Below, piece after piece: positions 37,070-49,500 of a DNA stretch of 64,000 nucleotides. The stretch covers positions 1-64,000 of the forward strand of contig CAYNYF010000008.1 in the NCBI GenBank assembly GCA_964401385.1, written 5' to 3'. Under the pieces are notes generated by a model. It was not told where the DNA came from and did not search any database. It saw only the letters and a program-made list of their open reading frames with translations. The position numbers and the translations under genes are program-made. Position 1 is the first letter of the stretch. Every line of letters starts with the position of its first letter. The stretch comes from CAYNYF01 sp964401385. GTDB lineage: Bacteria; Planctomycetota; Phycisphaerae; SM23-33.

Positions 37070-37591
37070 CTACCGCGGCCCGATGGGAATCAACAGCGGC
37101 TCAGCGTAGATTGTCGGGCCGTCCGGAGGGACATACTTGATTAAGAGCGTAACCGAAGAGGTCTTCGGAGCTGCCTGGCCCCATCCCAGTCGGACCGAGT
37201 AGCCCCATCCCCACACGGTACGCGCCAAGGAGTTGCGGAGTTGTGCCCCCTGGAAGCTCCAGGTGCGGGCCGGAGCGACGCTGGCGATCTGTTCCGCGCT
37301 GACCGCTCCCTCATACAGGGCACACTCTATCGCCCCGCGGACGGTCACGGGCAGATCTCGGTCCTGGCGGAAGAACAGGACCAGCACCATGAGCCCGTCG
37401 GGTCCCGGCTGGCCGTCCCAGTCGACCGGCCTCTGGGAGCACAACGTACGAATTGCGTCAACGGCGTCGATGGGGCCCGGCGGAGTCGAAGAGACCTGCT
37501 GTACGCCGGTTTGGGTGTTGCACCCGCATAGCGCCGCCGCTGCGGCCAGCGCCGCCGAGACCATCAGGATCCAGCCACGGCTCATTCTCAC
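37070..37591 (-). CDS. small lipoprotein encoded directly after the giant secretin
   Basis: The 173-residue product has an N-terminal signal (GWILMVSAALAAAAALCGC) with lipobox LCGC. The mature part has no recognised domain (VDAIRTLCSQRPVDWDGQPG, VTLLIKYVPPDGPTIYAEP). Its ATG overlaps the secretin stop (ATGA, 37588-37591), so the two are translationally coupled. Secretins often need a small lipoprotein pilotin for outer-membrane assembly, so this is a reasonable candidate. That role comes from position only. Confidence 0.75.
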   Translation of the reverse strand: MRMSRGWILMVSAALAAAAALCGCNTQTGVQQVSSTPPGPIDAVDAIRTLCSQRPVDWDGQPGPDGLMVLVLFFRQDRDLPVTVRGAIECALYEGAVSAEQIASVAPARTWSFQGAQLRNSLARTVWGWGYSVRLGWGQAAPKTSSVTLLIKYVPPDGPTIYAEPLLIPIGPR

Positions 37592-40500
37592 CCGCCTCCG
37601 CCAGGGGCGGCTGTTGGCGAACCAAGCAAGCGCCCATTGCCATTCGGCTTCGGGCGATCCTCCGGCAAAGTCTCCCTTTTGTCCTTGGCAGGCTTCAGCG
37701 GGATGATGAGCATCTCGCCCTTCTGGCTGGGCCGGCCGGATCCCTGGCCGCTCTCCAGCCGCTTCACCTCCTGCGGGGTAACCCCCCGCAGCGGATTGAG
37801 CAGCTCGCCGATGGAGTCATCGTAGATGCCCTTGGTCAGCCCCAGTTGCCGAACGAACTTGTTGGTAAGCACGTCCGCATCCACAGGCCGGCGGAGCACC
37901 CGCGGAGTGAGGATGATCAGCAGCTCGGTCCGCTCCTTAATGACCCTGGTCGACTTGAACAGCGCCCCAAGCAGCGGGATGTCGCCCAGCACCGGCACCT
38001 TCTCCTCGCGGTTCTCTTCCTTGGTGGTGATCAGCCCGCCGATGACGATGGTGTGGCCGTCCTGCACGGTGACGGTGGTTTCGGCGAAACGCGTGTTGAA
38101 GATGGTGGCGCTGAGATCCTCGGAGATCTTCACCGTTGACTCCGACAGCGAGGAGATCTCCGGGCGGACGTCTATCCTGACGAACCCGTCCGGGTTTATC
38201 CGCGGCGTGACCTCAAGGATGATGCCGACGTCGCGGTAGGCGATGGTGTTGACCAGGTCGCCGGCATCGGTGATGCGGGAGAAGGTCACGTACGGCACCG
38301 ACTGCCCGACGTTGACCCTCGCCTGCTGGTTGTCGGCGGCGACGATCCTCGGCACCGACAGCACCTCCAGCCGGCCCTGCGTCTGGAGGGCCCGCAGCAG
38401 GAGGTCGAAGTCCCCGCTGGAGACGGTGAAGGTGAAGCCGCTGCCCTTGACCCCGAAGCTCGTTCCGCCGCCGATGGTGCGGCTCTTCGGATGCGCCAGG
38501 TAGCTCCACTCGACCCCGAACTCGGTCTCGTCATCCAACGTGACCTCCGCCAGAAGCACTTGGATGAGCACCTGCGGCGGGGGCTGGTCCAGCTCGCGGA
38601 CCATGGCGGCCATGGTGTCGAAAAACCGCGGCGACCCGGAGATCAGCAGCGTGTTGGAGTTTGCCTCGGCCACGATGGCGACCTCGCGCGCCAGCAGCTC
38701 CTTGGCGGCCCCGACCGCGTCGGCCCCCAACGTGGTGACAACCCGCTGGCGCTCCTGGTCGAGAAACTGCCGCAGGGCCGGTTCGATGTCCGTCGCCTGG
38801 GCGTTGCGGAGGCGGTAGACCATCGTTTGGCGGTCCTCGGCTGGCGAGGCGTCGAGCTGCTTGATGACGCGTCCGGCCAGGTCGACGTATTCGGGCGTGC
38901 CGGCCACCAGCAGCGAGTTGGTCCGGCGGTCGACGGTGATGGTCAGCGCGCTTTGCTCGGCCGATCCCAGCATGGCCGACGGCTCGGCCTGCTCGGCGGG
39001 GCCGGCCTGCTCGCCAGGTTTGGCGGGCATGGTGTAGATGGCCGCCTGTTGCTGCGCGCCGGCGGCCTGAAGCCTGAACAGCTCGCCCAGCACGCTGGCC
39101 ATCTGCGTCGCATCGGCGTTGGTCAGCGAGAAGACGCGGATCTCCGCCATTCGCGGGTTGACCTGGTCCAGGGCGGTGATCAGCTTGCCCAGAAGCGGCA
39201 TGGTGTCGACCGGGGCCTGGACCAGCATGGAGTTGGTTCTCGGCACGGCCGTAATCATCACGCCGCGCTTGACGGCCGACTCGAGCAGCGTCTTGCCGTT
39301 CGGCATCTGCCCGATAAACCGCAGCAGCGTCGCCCGGTTGGGCGATTCGGTCGTCAGGGCCTTGGGCTTGTTGGTCATCGCGTCCATGAGGATCGTCGCC
39401 AGTTGGCTGGCGTCGGCGTGGCGGAGCGTGAAGATCCGAATCTCGGTCACGTCCGTCAACGGGGCGGTGTCGAGCTTCTTGACCAGGTCGGCGATGTGGT
39501 CCATGTCCGCCGGGGCGGACGACACCAGGATGGTGTTCGTCCGCTCATCCACGCTGATGGCGATGCCGGTCGGCTGCCCCTGCCCGCGCTGGGCCTGGTA
39601 GAGCTGCTGGAGCGTCTGGGACAGTTGCGCCGCGTCGGCCTTGTCGATGGCGAAGGCCCGCACCACCTGTCCGGGGGCCGGGGCCGAGGTGTCCAGCCGC
39701 GCGATCAAGCTCTCGGCGATGGTCAGGTCGTCCTTGGACGCGCCCATGATCAGGGCGTTGAGTTTTGGATCGGCGATGATCGTCACTGGCTGCGGCGCTG
39801 CCCGCCCCCGCGGTCGGCGCTGGGCGAACAGTTGCCGCAGCGTCGGCTCCAGGACCGCCGCCGAGGCCTGCTTGAGGTAGAAGACCTGGAATTCATAGGT
39901 CTGCACGACCTCGGAGGTGTCCAGCTTCTCCACCAGCGCGTCGACGGCGGCGAAGGCCTCCTGGCTGCCGGCGACCAGCAGCGAGTTGGTCCGCTCGTCC
40001 GGGATGACCACCACCGGCAGCGACCGCGGCGGGGCGCCGGTGGCGGCCTCGGCCGCGCGCTTGCGGTCGAACATCTGCTGCAGCACCGGACCCAACTGCG
40101 CCGCGTCGGCGTTCTTGAGAATGTAGAGCTTGACGTTGCCGATCAGGCCCCAAACATCCTTGACGTCCACGCTGCGGATGATCTGGTCGATGACCGCGAA
40201 GTTCTCCTTGCTGGCCGAGACGATCAGCACGTTGGTGCGAAGGTCGGCGGCGATGGCGACCTTCTCCCGCGCCTGGGCGATGGCGCTGCTGGGGGCTGCG
40301 ATGAGACCGGGCTTGTACAAGCCCTGCGTGAGAAGACTCCGCAACATGCCTTCGACGCGGGCGATGTCGGCGTGCTTAAGCGGGTACATCTTCACCACGC
40401 CGGTGTCGGTCGGCGGCTCGACGTCCACCTTCTTGAGCAGATCGCGAATCATGGCCAGGTTTTCCTTGCTGGCCGATATCACCAGGGCGTTCGACAGCGG

Positions 40501-43500
40501 GTCGGTGGCGACCGAGACGTGGTCCTGAGGCGCCGGCGTCTGGCCCGGCGGGGTCATGTCTTGCAGGCGGGCGTCGAAGATCCGCTGGATGACGGGCCCG
40601 ATCGCGCCGGCGTCGTTGAACTTGAGCGGCTCTACCACCAGCTCCACGGCCGGGCTGACCGGCTTGGCGTCCAGCCTGGCGACCAGGGACTTGATGATCT
40701 TGCTGTCGTCCTGATTGGCCGCGATCATCAGACTGTTGGTCCGCAGATCGGGAAGGATCACTGGCTTCTGCCGCCGGACCTCCGGCGTCGGAGCGGCGGC
40801 GTACCGCTGGTTGAACAGGTTCGCCAGCGTCGCGCTGAGCGTGCCGGAATTAGCGTTGGTCAGGGGGAGAATCTGAATCTGCCCGGCCAGCGCCGGCGCG
40901 GCCGAGTCCAATTGCTTGGCCAAGTCGGCCACCAGCTTGAAGCCCTCCGCCGAGCCGCCCACGATCAGCATGTTGCTGCGGGCGTCGGGCACGATGATCA
41001 TCTGCAACGCCTCGGCGTCCTTGACCCCGAGCGAGACCTGCCGCTGCACTCGGGCGTCCATCATCTTCTGCAGCGTCGGCGCCAGCGTGACCGCGTCGGA
41101 GTTTTCCAGCGCGACCAGCCGGATCTCCCGCAGCTCGATCGGAAGCTTGGCGTCGAGCTTCATCAGCAAGGCGTCGACGACCGCGTACGTCTTCTCCGAG
41201 GCCGAGATCACCAGCGAATTGGTGCGGGTGTCGACGGTAATGGTGGGCCGATCCTCGGCCCGGATGAGGGCCGCGTTCGGCCCGGTGTACAGGCGGTTGA
41301 TGACGTCGGCCATCCGGCTGGCGTCGGCGTTCTTGAGCGGGTAGATCCGCACCACGTTCATCGCCCCGGCCCCGGGGATGTCCATGGTCTTGACCATCTC
41401 GGTGACAATGCCCATCAGGTCGGACCTTGCGGCAATGATGAGGATGTTGGCCCTGGGATCGGCCTGGACCACCATCGTCGGGTGGCTGCGAGAGATCTTG
41501 CTGTCCACGGGGCGTTGCTTCTCGCGCAGGATTCGCAGCCGCGTCACGTACGCCTTGGCGCCTTCGACGCCGGGCACGGCGGCGGGCTGCTCGGCGAATA
41601 CCGCCCGGATCAGAGTCGACAGCGACTGCGCGTCGGCGTGCTCCAGCTTGAACAGCTTCACCTCCGTGAACTCACCGGCGGGCTGGCGGTCCAGGTCCTT
41701 GATGATGAGCATGGCCAGGGCGACCGATTCCTCCGTGCCGGCGATGACCAGGGCGTTGGTGCGGGCGTCGGCGGTGACGTTCAGGACGCCGGTTATGGCC
41801 TCGCCGACGACGCCCTCGGGCAGGGCCTTGCCCTCGGTGGGCGTGGCGGGCCGGCCCGCCAACTGCCGGCCCTGCGTGAAGACCTCGCGCAGCATCGTCA
41901 TCACCGCGATGGCGTCGGCGTTCTTCAGCGGAATCACCTGGAGCTTGACGCCCTTGGCGACCGGCACGGTGTCCAGCAGCGCCACGATCTCCGTCATCGC
42001 CTTCAGGTTGTCCGGCGTGGACGAAACGATCAGGCTGTTGGAGCCGGCCTGCCCGCGCACGCGCGGATCGGCGGTGATCTTGATCGGCTTGGTCAGGTCC
42101 AGCGGCGGCAGCCCCTCCTTGCCCTTGACCATCCGCAGCAGGCGGATCTGCTCCTGAAGGGCCGTGGCCTCGGGCGACTGAATCTGGCTGGTGCCGGGCG
42201 TGAGCATTTCCGTCAGCACGTCCGCCAGCGCCGGCGCGTCGGCGTACTTCAACGGGATGACGATCATCTCGGCTGCCTTGAACGGCGGCACCGAGTCGAG
42301 AATCTTGATGATCTTCTCGATCTCATCCAGCACCGGCGCCTGTGTGGTTACCACGATGGTGTTGGTCGTGGCGTCGGCGGTGACGTTGATCGGCTGCGTC
42401 GGCCGCATCTGCCGCATCGGCTGGAGCATCTGGTTCAACACCGGCAGGATCTTCGCCGCCCGGGCGTTGACCAGCGGGAACAGCTTGTATTCGGTCTTGC
42501 CGGCGACCTCGACCTTGTCCAGTTGCTTGATCAGAGCGCCCACTTCCTGCATCTTTGCCTTCGCGGCCGTGACCACCACCGCGTTGGTGCCCGGCAGGGC
42601 CGTGATCGTAACTCGGTCCTCGGGATGACCCGGTCGGACAGCCGCGCGGTACAAGCTGTTCAGCGCGGTGGCGATCCGCGTGTTGGCGGCATATGCCAGG
42701 GGATACAACTGCACTTCGTTCTTGGTGGCTTCGGCCGCCGCTTCCAGCACCTTGACCAGCTCCTGGATGGCTTGCCAATCTTCCTCGGACGCGCTGACCA
42801 GCAGCGCCCGTTGGTCGGGCAGGGCCGCCGCCTCCGGTGCGCCGCCCTTTCCGCCGGTGCGCGCCGGGCCTGTCCGCCGGACACGGCCGTTGGCGCCGCT
42901 GCCATAGAGCTGCTGAATGGCCTGGAGGACCTCGTCGGGCTTGGCGCTCTTCAGTTGGATGAGGCGCATCTTCGGGCGGGCGGCGGACATCTCGTCGATC
43001 TGGTTGACCAGTTTCTCGACGACCTTGAACTGCTCTTCCGAGGCGGCCACGATCAGGGCGTTTGCCCGCAGGTCGGCCGATACCGCCACCGGTTCGACGC
43101 TCTTGCCCGCGCGCCGGGCTTCCCGGACCTGCGCTTGATACAGCCGGGTGACCATGTCGGCCATGTCGAGGGCGTCGGAGTTCGTCAGCGAAAGGATATG
43201 CACGCCGGCGGCCTTGCCGACGGCGGCTTGATCCAACTGCGTGGCCATGGCCATCAGCATGTCCAGGTCGGCCTTCTTGCCGGACATGACCAGGGCGTTG
43301 CTGGAAGGATCGGCCGAAACCGTCGGCGGCTCCTCCCCGGGCCGGCCACGGCGCTGCCGCGAGACAACCTGCGAGAGCGTCTTGGCCAGATCGGCGGCCT
43401 TGGCGTTGGCCAGGATCATAAACTCCACTTTCCGCCCGCCGCTGGTCTCCACGTCAAGCTGCTTGACCAAGGTCTGGATTTTCTGAAGGTTCTTCTCCGA

Positions 43501-46500
43501 GGCCGAGAGGATCAGCGCGTTGGTGGACGTCTCGCCCGTGGCCGCCACCAGGTCCGACGGGCTGACGCGCTGCCCCTTCTGCGGCGCGAACGCCCGCGTG
43601 ATGGCCCAGGCGACGGTGTTGGCCTGGGCGTAGGTCAACGGGATGACCGCCATGCGCCCCTCGCCGGTGGCCTCGGGCACGTCCAGCTTGGCGATCAGCG
43701 CGGAGATGCCCGTGAACTGCTCCGGCCGGGCGGAGATCAGCACCGAGTTGGTGCGATCGTCGGCCACCACGGTGACGGTCTTGTCGGCTGGGCTGGCCGA
43801 ACGGGCGCGCGGACCGTAGAAGCTGCCCAGGCCCTGGGCGACATCGAAGGCCCGGGCATTGGCCAGGGCAAGCAGCCGCACCTCGACCCTTTCCTGGGCG
43901 CCGGCCTCGAGCTTGGCGACCATCGCCTCGATCCGTTCCATCTCGTCCTGCGGGCCGGAGACCATCAGCGTGTTGGTCCTGGCGTCGAAACCGACCGTCG
44001 GAGCGGGCTGCCCGGGTTTCCGCCGCCAGGAGCGCAGCATCCGGTTCAGGGCATTGGCCACGTCGCGGGCGTCGGCGCGGGTTAGACGAATCGTACGGAA
44101 GCTTGCCTCTTGGGCGGGGGGCTGGTCGAGTTGTGAAATGAGTTTGGCGATGCGTTCGTGCTCGGCCTTCGAGGCCCGGACCACGATGGCGTTGGCGGTC
44201 GGCTCGGGTGAAATCCGCAACGTCCCGCCGGTCTGGCCGGGCCTTTGCCGGCCTCGCCTGCCGGGCGCGGCCTGGGTCAGCGCCGCCGTCAGCGCGCTCG
44301 CCAGGCTGCGCGCCTCACCGTGCTGGAGCGGATACACCTTGACCTCGGTGGCCTCGGCCGCGCCCGCCCCGTCCAGCTCCTTGATCACCTTCTCGATCAG
44401 TTCGAACTCGTCCACCCTGGCTGAGACGATGACCGTTCTGGTCGCCTCGTTGCCGGCCACCACCGCCCCGGCCGTCTGGGCGCCCCTGGCTGCCCCACCT
44501 CGGGGCGCCCGGCGGGCACCGAAGATCTGCTGGACCGCGGTCACCACGTCGGCGACCTCGGCGTGCTTGATTGGGAACATCCTCACGGCGGTCGAGCCGC
44601 TGGCCGGTTCCTGGTCGATCTCCTCGATCACCCTGGCAATCAGATCCATCGCGTCCTTCGGCGCGGCGGCGATCACGGAGTTTGTCATGCGATTGGCGGA
44701 GATCGTCACCCCCGCCGACGGGTCCACCGGCAGCCCCTTGCCGCCGCGCATCTCCAGCATCCGCTTGATCAGCTCCTGGGACTTGGGGTCTTTGGCGACA
44801 GCGCGGACGCCGGGCGGTATCGTCTGCGAAAACAGCTCCTGGAGGTTCCGGGCGACCTCTACCGCGTCGGTGTTCTTCAGCGGAAAGATGCGGACGTCGG
44901 AGATAACCTCCGGGGCCTGATCCAACTGCTTGATCAACGGCTCGATCCGCTCCAGCTCCTCCGGCTTGGCGCGGACGATGACGCTGCGCGTCCGGGCGTC
45001 GGCGGCGATGAGGATTTTCGGCTTCGGCACGCTGGGCGTGGCCTGCTGGGGCTGCCTGCCGCGCTGCTGCGGTGCCTTCGGGGCTGCGACCGGCTTGGGA
45101 TTGAACAGGGTGTCAAGCGTCTTGGCGATCGATACGGGATCGGCAACCTCGACCTTGTAGACCTTGATCTCGGCATCGGCCGCCGCCGCGGTGGTGGTCA
45201 AGTCCCAGATCAGCGACTCAATCGCTTCCAGCTCCGTCCGCGCCGCTGAGACGATCAGTGAGTTGGACTCCTTGTCGACGGCGATGATGACCGGCGGAGG
45301 CGGCACTGGCGCGGTGGAAGCGTTGCCGGCCGGCTGGGTCGCGGGATTGCCCGCCGCGGCGGCTTTCGGGGCTGCCGGCTGGGTCGTCGGGGAGGGGTTG
45401 TCCTTGGCTGGCGCCACTGAGGGGTTGGAGGACTTGGGATCGGACTTTGGCGCCTCCGGGGCGGGCAGAATGAACAGATCCTCGCTGCCGCCGGCCGACT
45501 GGGAAGGCAGCCTGTCGGCGATCTTCACCTCGGAATCGCTGATCTGTTCGTACAGGCGCTTGAGCGCCTGAGCCAGCTTCTCGGCCTGAACCTGGTTGGA
45601 CAGCGGAATGACCCGGACCTGGATGTAGTTGGCCTCGGCGGCCTCGTCCCACTTGGCCACCATCGTTTCGATGGCGCGGAAGTCGGGGTCCTTGGCGATG
45701 ACCGTCAGCCCGTTGGACAGATCGTCGGCCTCGACGACCGGCTGATCCGCCTTCTTGCGGTCGGCGAACATCGCCTCGATCCTGTCGACCAGCTCGAACG
45801 CGCTGGCGTGCAGCAGCGGAATGTACTGAACGTCCCGCAGCGGGGCGATGGCGTCCTCATCCAGCTTCTGTAGCAGCGACTCCACGATGGTGAAATTGGC
45901 CGATGAGGTGGAGACGATCAGCGAGTTGGTCCGCTCGTCGGGGGCAATGCTGAAGGTCGGCGGCGGCGGGGCGTTTCGCCCGCCGCGACGCCGCTGCTGC
46001 TGTAGGATCTGGCGGAACAGCACCTCGATGGTCTTCGCGGCCCGCCCGGCCTCGGCGTGCTTGAGCGCAAAGACGCGAACCTGCGTGGCAGAGCCCTCGC
46101 CCCCTTCATCCAGCTTTTTGATCAGCTCGACGGCCTGCTGAACCTGGAGCTTCGTGCCCCGGACCAGCAGCGAGTTGGAATTGGACTCCGGCACGACCAC
46201 CGCGTTATCGGCCGATGCCGGCTGTCTGCCGCGGCCGCGGGCCTGCTCGGCGAGGATGGCGTTGACAGCACTGGCCAGAGAGGTCGCCTCGGCCTTGCTC
46301 AACTGGACAATCTGAATGACGGTCTCGGTGCCGAACTCGCCGTCGAATTGCTTGATGATCTCATCGGCCATGGCGACCGCCTCGGGCGGCCCCTGAACGA
46401 TCACCGTATTGGCCTTTTCCTGGGCGGCAATGCGGATGTCCTCCCGCGGCGGCGCGCCGCCGCGCCTGCGCCCGCGGGTCGGCTGCTGAACCAAGATCCG

Positions 46501-49500
46501 CTCCAACACCGGCACTATCTCCGCGGCCTTGGCGCGGTTCAGGCGGAAGATGCGCATTTCCGAGGTCAGCTCCGCGGCGGCCTTGTCCAACTGCACGATC
46601 AGCTTCTTGGTTTCGTCGATCTGTGCCGGCCGGCCGGTTAACAGCAGGCTGTTGGCAGGCACGTCGGCTGTTACCCTGACCACGTCCTCTCCGCCGGCAC
46701 GGCGTCCCCTCTGACGCGGATCGGTCCCCTGCGCGGCATTCAACGCCGCGGCCATTTCATCCGCCTTGGCGTTGACGAGTTTGACGATCTCAATGGTGAC
46801 CGCCCCTTCGGCCGCACCTTCCACGTCGAGCTGGGCGAGCAACTGCTCGATGCGTTCAATTACGTCGCCGGCGGCCGAGACCACCAGGGCGTTGGCGTTC
46901 TTGTCGGCGCTGATGCGCGTCGGCACCGCGCCCCTCCGGCCGCGCGCCTGCCCGACCGTGGCGCTCAGCACCTGGGCCAGTTCCTCCGCCTTGGCGTGCT
47001 CGAGCTTGAAGGTCTTGACGGTGGCCTTTTCCGTCGACGGGCGGGCGTCGATGCTCTTGATGAGCTCTTCGGCAAATTCCACGTCCTCCGTGACGCCGGT
47101 CAGCAGGACCGCCCTTGCCGACTGCTCGGGCACGACGACGACCTTGCGTCCGGCAAGTCCCTTCAGCGGAACTTGCGGGCCCCGACGCCGGCGGGGCTGC
47201 GGCGCCTCGCCGGCCAGAGCGGCGTTGATCGCGCCGGCCAGCTCCGCCGGGTCGGCGTTCTTCAGTTCAATGACCTTGGTGATCTGGACGGCCACGTCCG
47301 CGGCGTCCAGCTTGGGGATAAGCTGCTCGATGATGGTCATGATCTCGGACGGCGCCGTGATCAGCAGTGAATTAGTCCGGGCTTCTGCGCTGATCTGGAA
47401 ATCGCTCCGGCGCTGGCGGGCCGCTCCGCGCCGCTGGGCCGCGGCGATCTCCGCCTGAACCACCCGGGTCAGGGCGGGGGCGAGTTGATCGGCCTTGGCG
47501 TGCTTGAGTGCGAAGAGCTTGACCACAGCCTCCGATTGGGCTGCCTCGGTCTGCATCTTCTGGATGAGCTTCTCGATCGCCTCGAACTGCTCAGCCGTGG
47601 CGGCGACGACGAGTTGGTTGGAGTTCCTTTCGGCCTCGAATCTCGGCTGCGGCTCTTCCGGCCCCGGGCGCCGGCCGCGCTGGACTGCGAACAGGCGGCT
47701 CAGCGACCTGGCCAGCTCGGAGGCGTCGGCGTTGGTCAAAGCGTAGCTGTGCACCTGGATCTGGGCGGCGACCTCGGGGGGAAGGTCCAGGCCCTCGAGC
47801 AGGTTCTGGATCTCCTCCAGGTCGTCGCCGCTGGCGCTGACGAGCAGGGTGTTGGACTGGGCGTCGTGGGTGACGACGACGGGGACCGGCTGCGGCTGGC
47901 CGCCGCGCGCCCTGCGCCGGCGCGGATCGAAGATCTGCTGGAGCGTCCGAGCGATCTCGGGCGACTTGGCGTGCTTAAGTTTGAAGATTCGCGTGGAGGC
48001 GGTCGCGGCCGGCACCTTTTCGGTGAGTTTTTCCAGCAGCGAGTTGATTTGCTGCCAGTCGCCGGGGGCGGCCGAGATCATGAGGCTGTTGGTTCCGCGA
48101 TCGGCCTCGATGCGAATGGACGATTGGGCCGGCCGGCCGCGCTGGGCGGGCTGCTGCGAAAGCAGGTTCGTCAGCGCCCGCGCCATCTCGCGGGCGTCGC
48201 CGGCCGCCAGGCGAACGACGTGGAATTCCCGCTCGGTGGCGGTGGTCTTGTCGAACTCCATGATCAACTTGGCGATGGCTTCGGTCTCCGCCGCCGGAGC
48301 CCGGACGATCAAGCTGTTGGTCCGCGGCTCGGCGGTGATGGAGAAGTCCAGCGACATCCGCCCGCGCCTGTCCCGCGTGGCGAATGTGTTCTGGATGATG
48401 TTGACGAGGCTGGCCGCATTGGCGACCTTCAGCGGGAAGATCCGCAGCCCCGCCGCCTCGGTTGCGGCCTCATCGAGTTCTTTGACAAGGGCCTCGACGC
48501 GCTTCAGCATGTCCGGGTCGGCGGCAACGATGAGGCGGTTGGTGGCATCGTCTGCAACGACCTTCGCCGCCGGCACCTGACGGGTGACCGGACGGCCCTT
48601 GGTGTAGCCGGTAATGACCGTCTTCGTGCCCAGCGCCGCGCTAATCGTCCGCGCCAGATCGGCGGCCTTGGCGTTTTTCAGGACGAAGCTGCGCACGGCC
48701 CCGGCGGCGGGCTCCTCAACGTCAATCTTGCTGAGGATCTCCTCGATCATCGTGTGGTTGCTGGCCGAGGCGATCACGACCACCGTGTTGGAGCGGGCAT
48801 CGGAGGTGACGGTGACCTGCTCGGACGGGTCCGCGGGCGCCGGCTCGTAGCGGCGCCGCTCGGGGCTGTAAACGTACCGCCGCCGGGCTTTCTGCGACTC
48901 TTGGAAGAGCTTCTGTACCAAGCTGGCGACTTCGCCGGCCGAGGCGCTCTTCAGCCGGTAATACTTCAACTGCTGCTGGGCCAGCGTGCCCGTGTCGATG
49001 GCCCGCAGCAGCCGCTGGATCCGGCGAATGTTGCTGACCGTGTCGGTGATGAGGATGCCCTTGCCGCTTCCCAGTTTGCTGAGCGTGCCGAAGCTGTGGA
49101 CCATGCGCGCCACCAGGGAGACGGCCTGGTCGGCGTCGATGAACTGGAGGGGCAGGATGGTGGAGACGATTTCCTCGCCCGGCCCGCGGGCTGCCTGATC
49201 CTCGCCGTTCAGCAGCAGTGGCAGCTTGGGGTGCTGGGCCATGCGGCTCACCGGCACCAGTTCCATGTACCGGCCGGCGTCCATGAGGTTGTGCCCGGCC
49301 GTCCGCAAGACCAGGTTGACGATGTCGATCGCCTCGGAATACGTGTAGGGCTTTGTGTCGAAATACGTCAACTGTCCCTGGAGAGCGTTGAGGTCGCCGA
49401 GTATCGGCTTCTTGGCGATCCTGCCGATCCAGCGGACCAGGTCGCGGTAGCTCTCGCCCTTAAACTGAAAGCGGATATTCGCCGATTCGGGCGCAGGCGT

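Noticed and set aside
33453..37109. A 1218-residue plus-strand frame across the mini polymerase and sigma genes
   Set aside because: The minus strand shows clear polymerase and sigma motifs; this frame is their shadow.
38491..44085. A 1864-residue open frame opposite the secretin gene, and similar long frames at 47485-49755 (plus strand)
   Set aside because: They are antisense to the giant secretin. Their composition (His, Arg, Gly and Leu rich, no domains) is what a GC-rich, repeat-bearing gene gives on its other strand.
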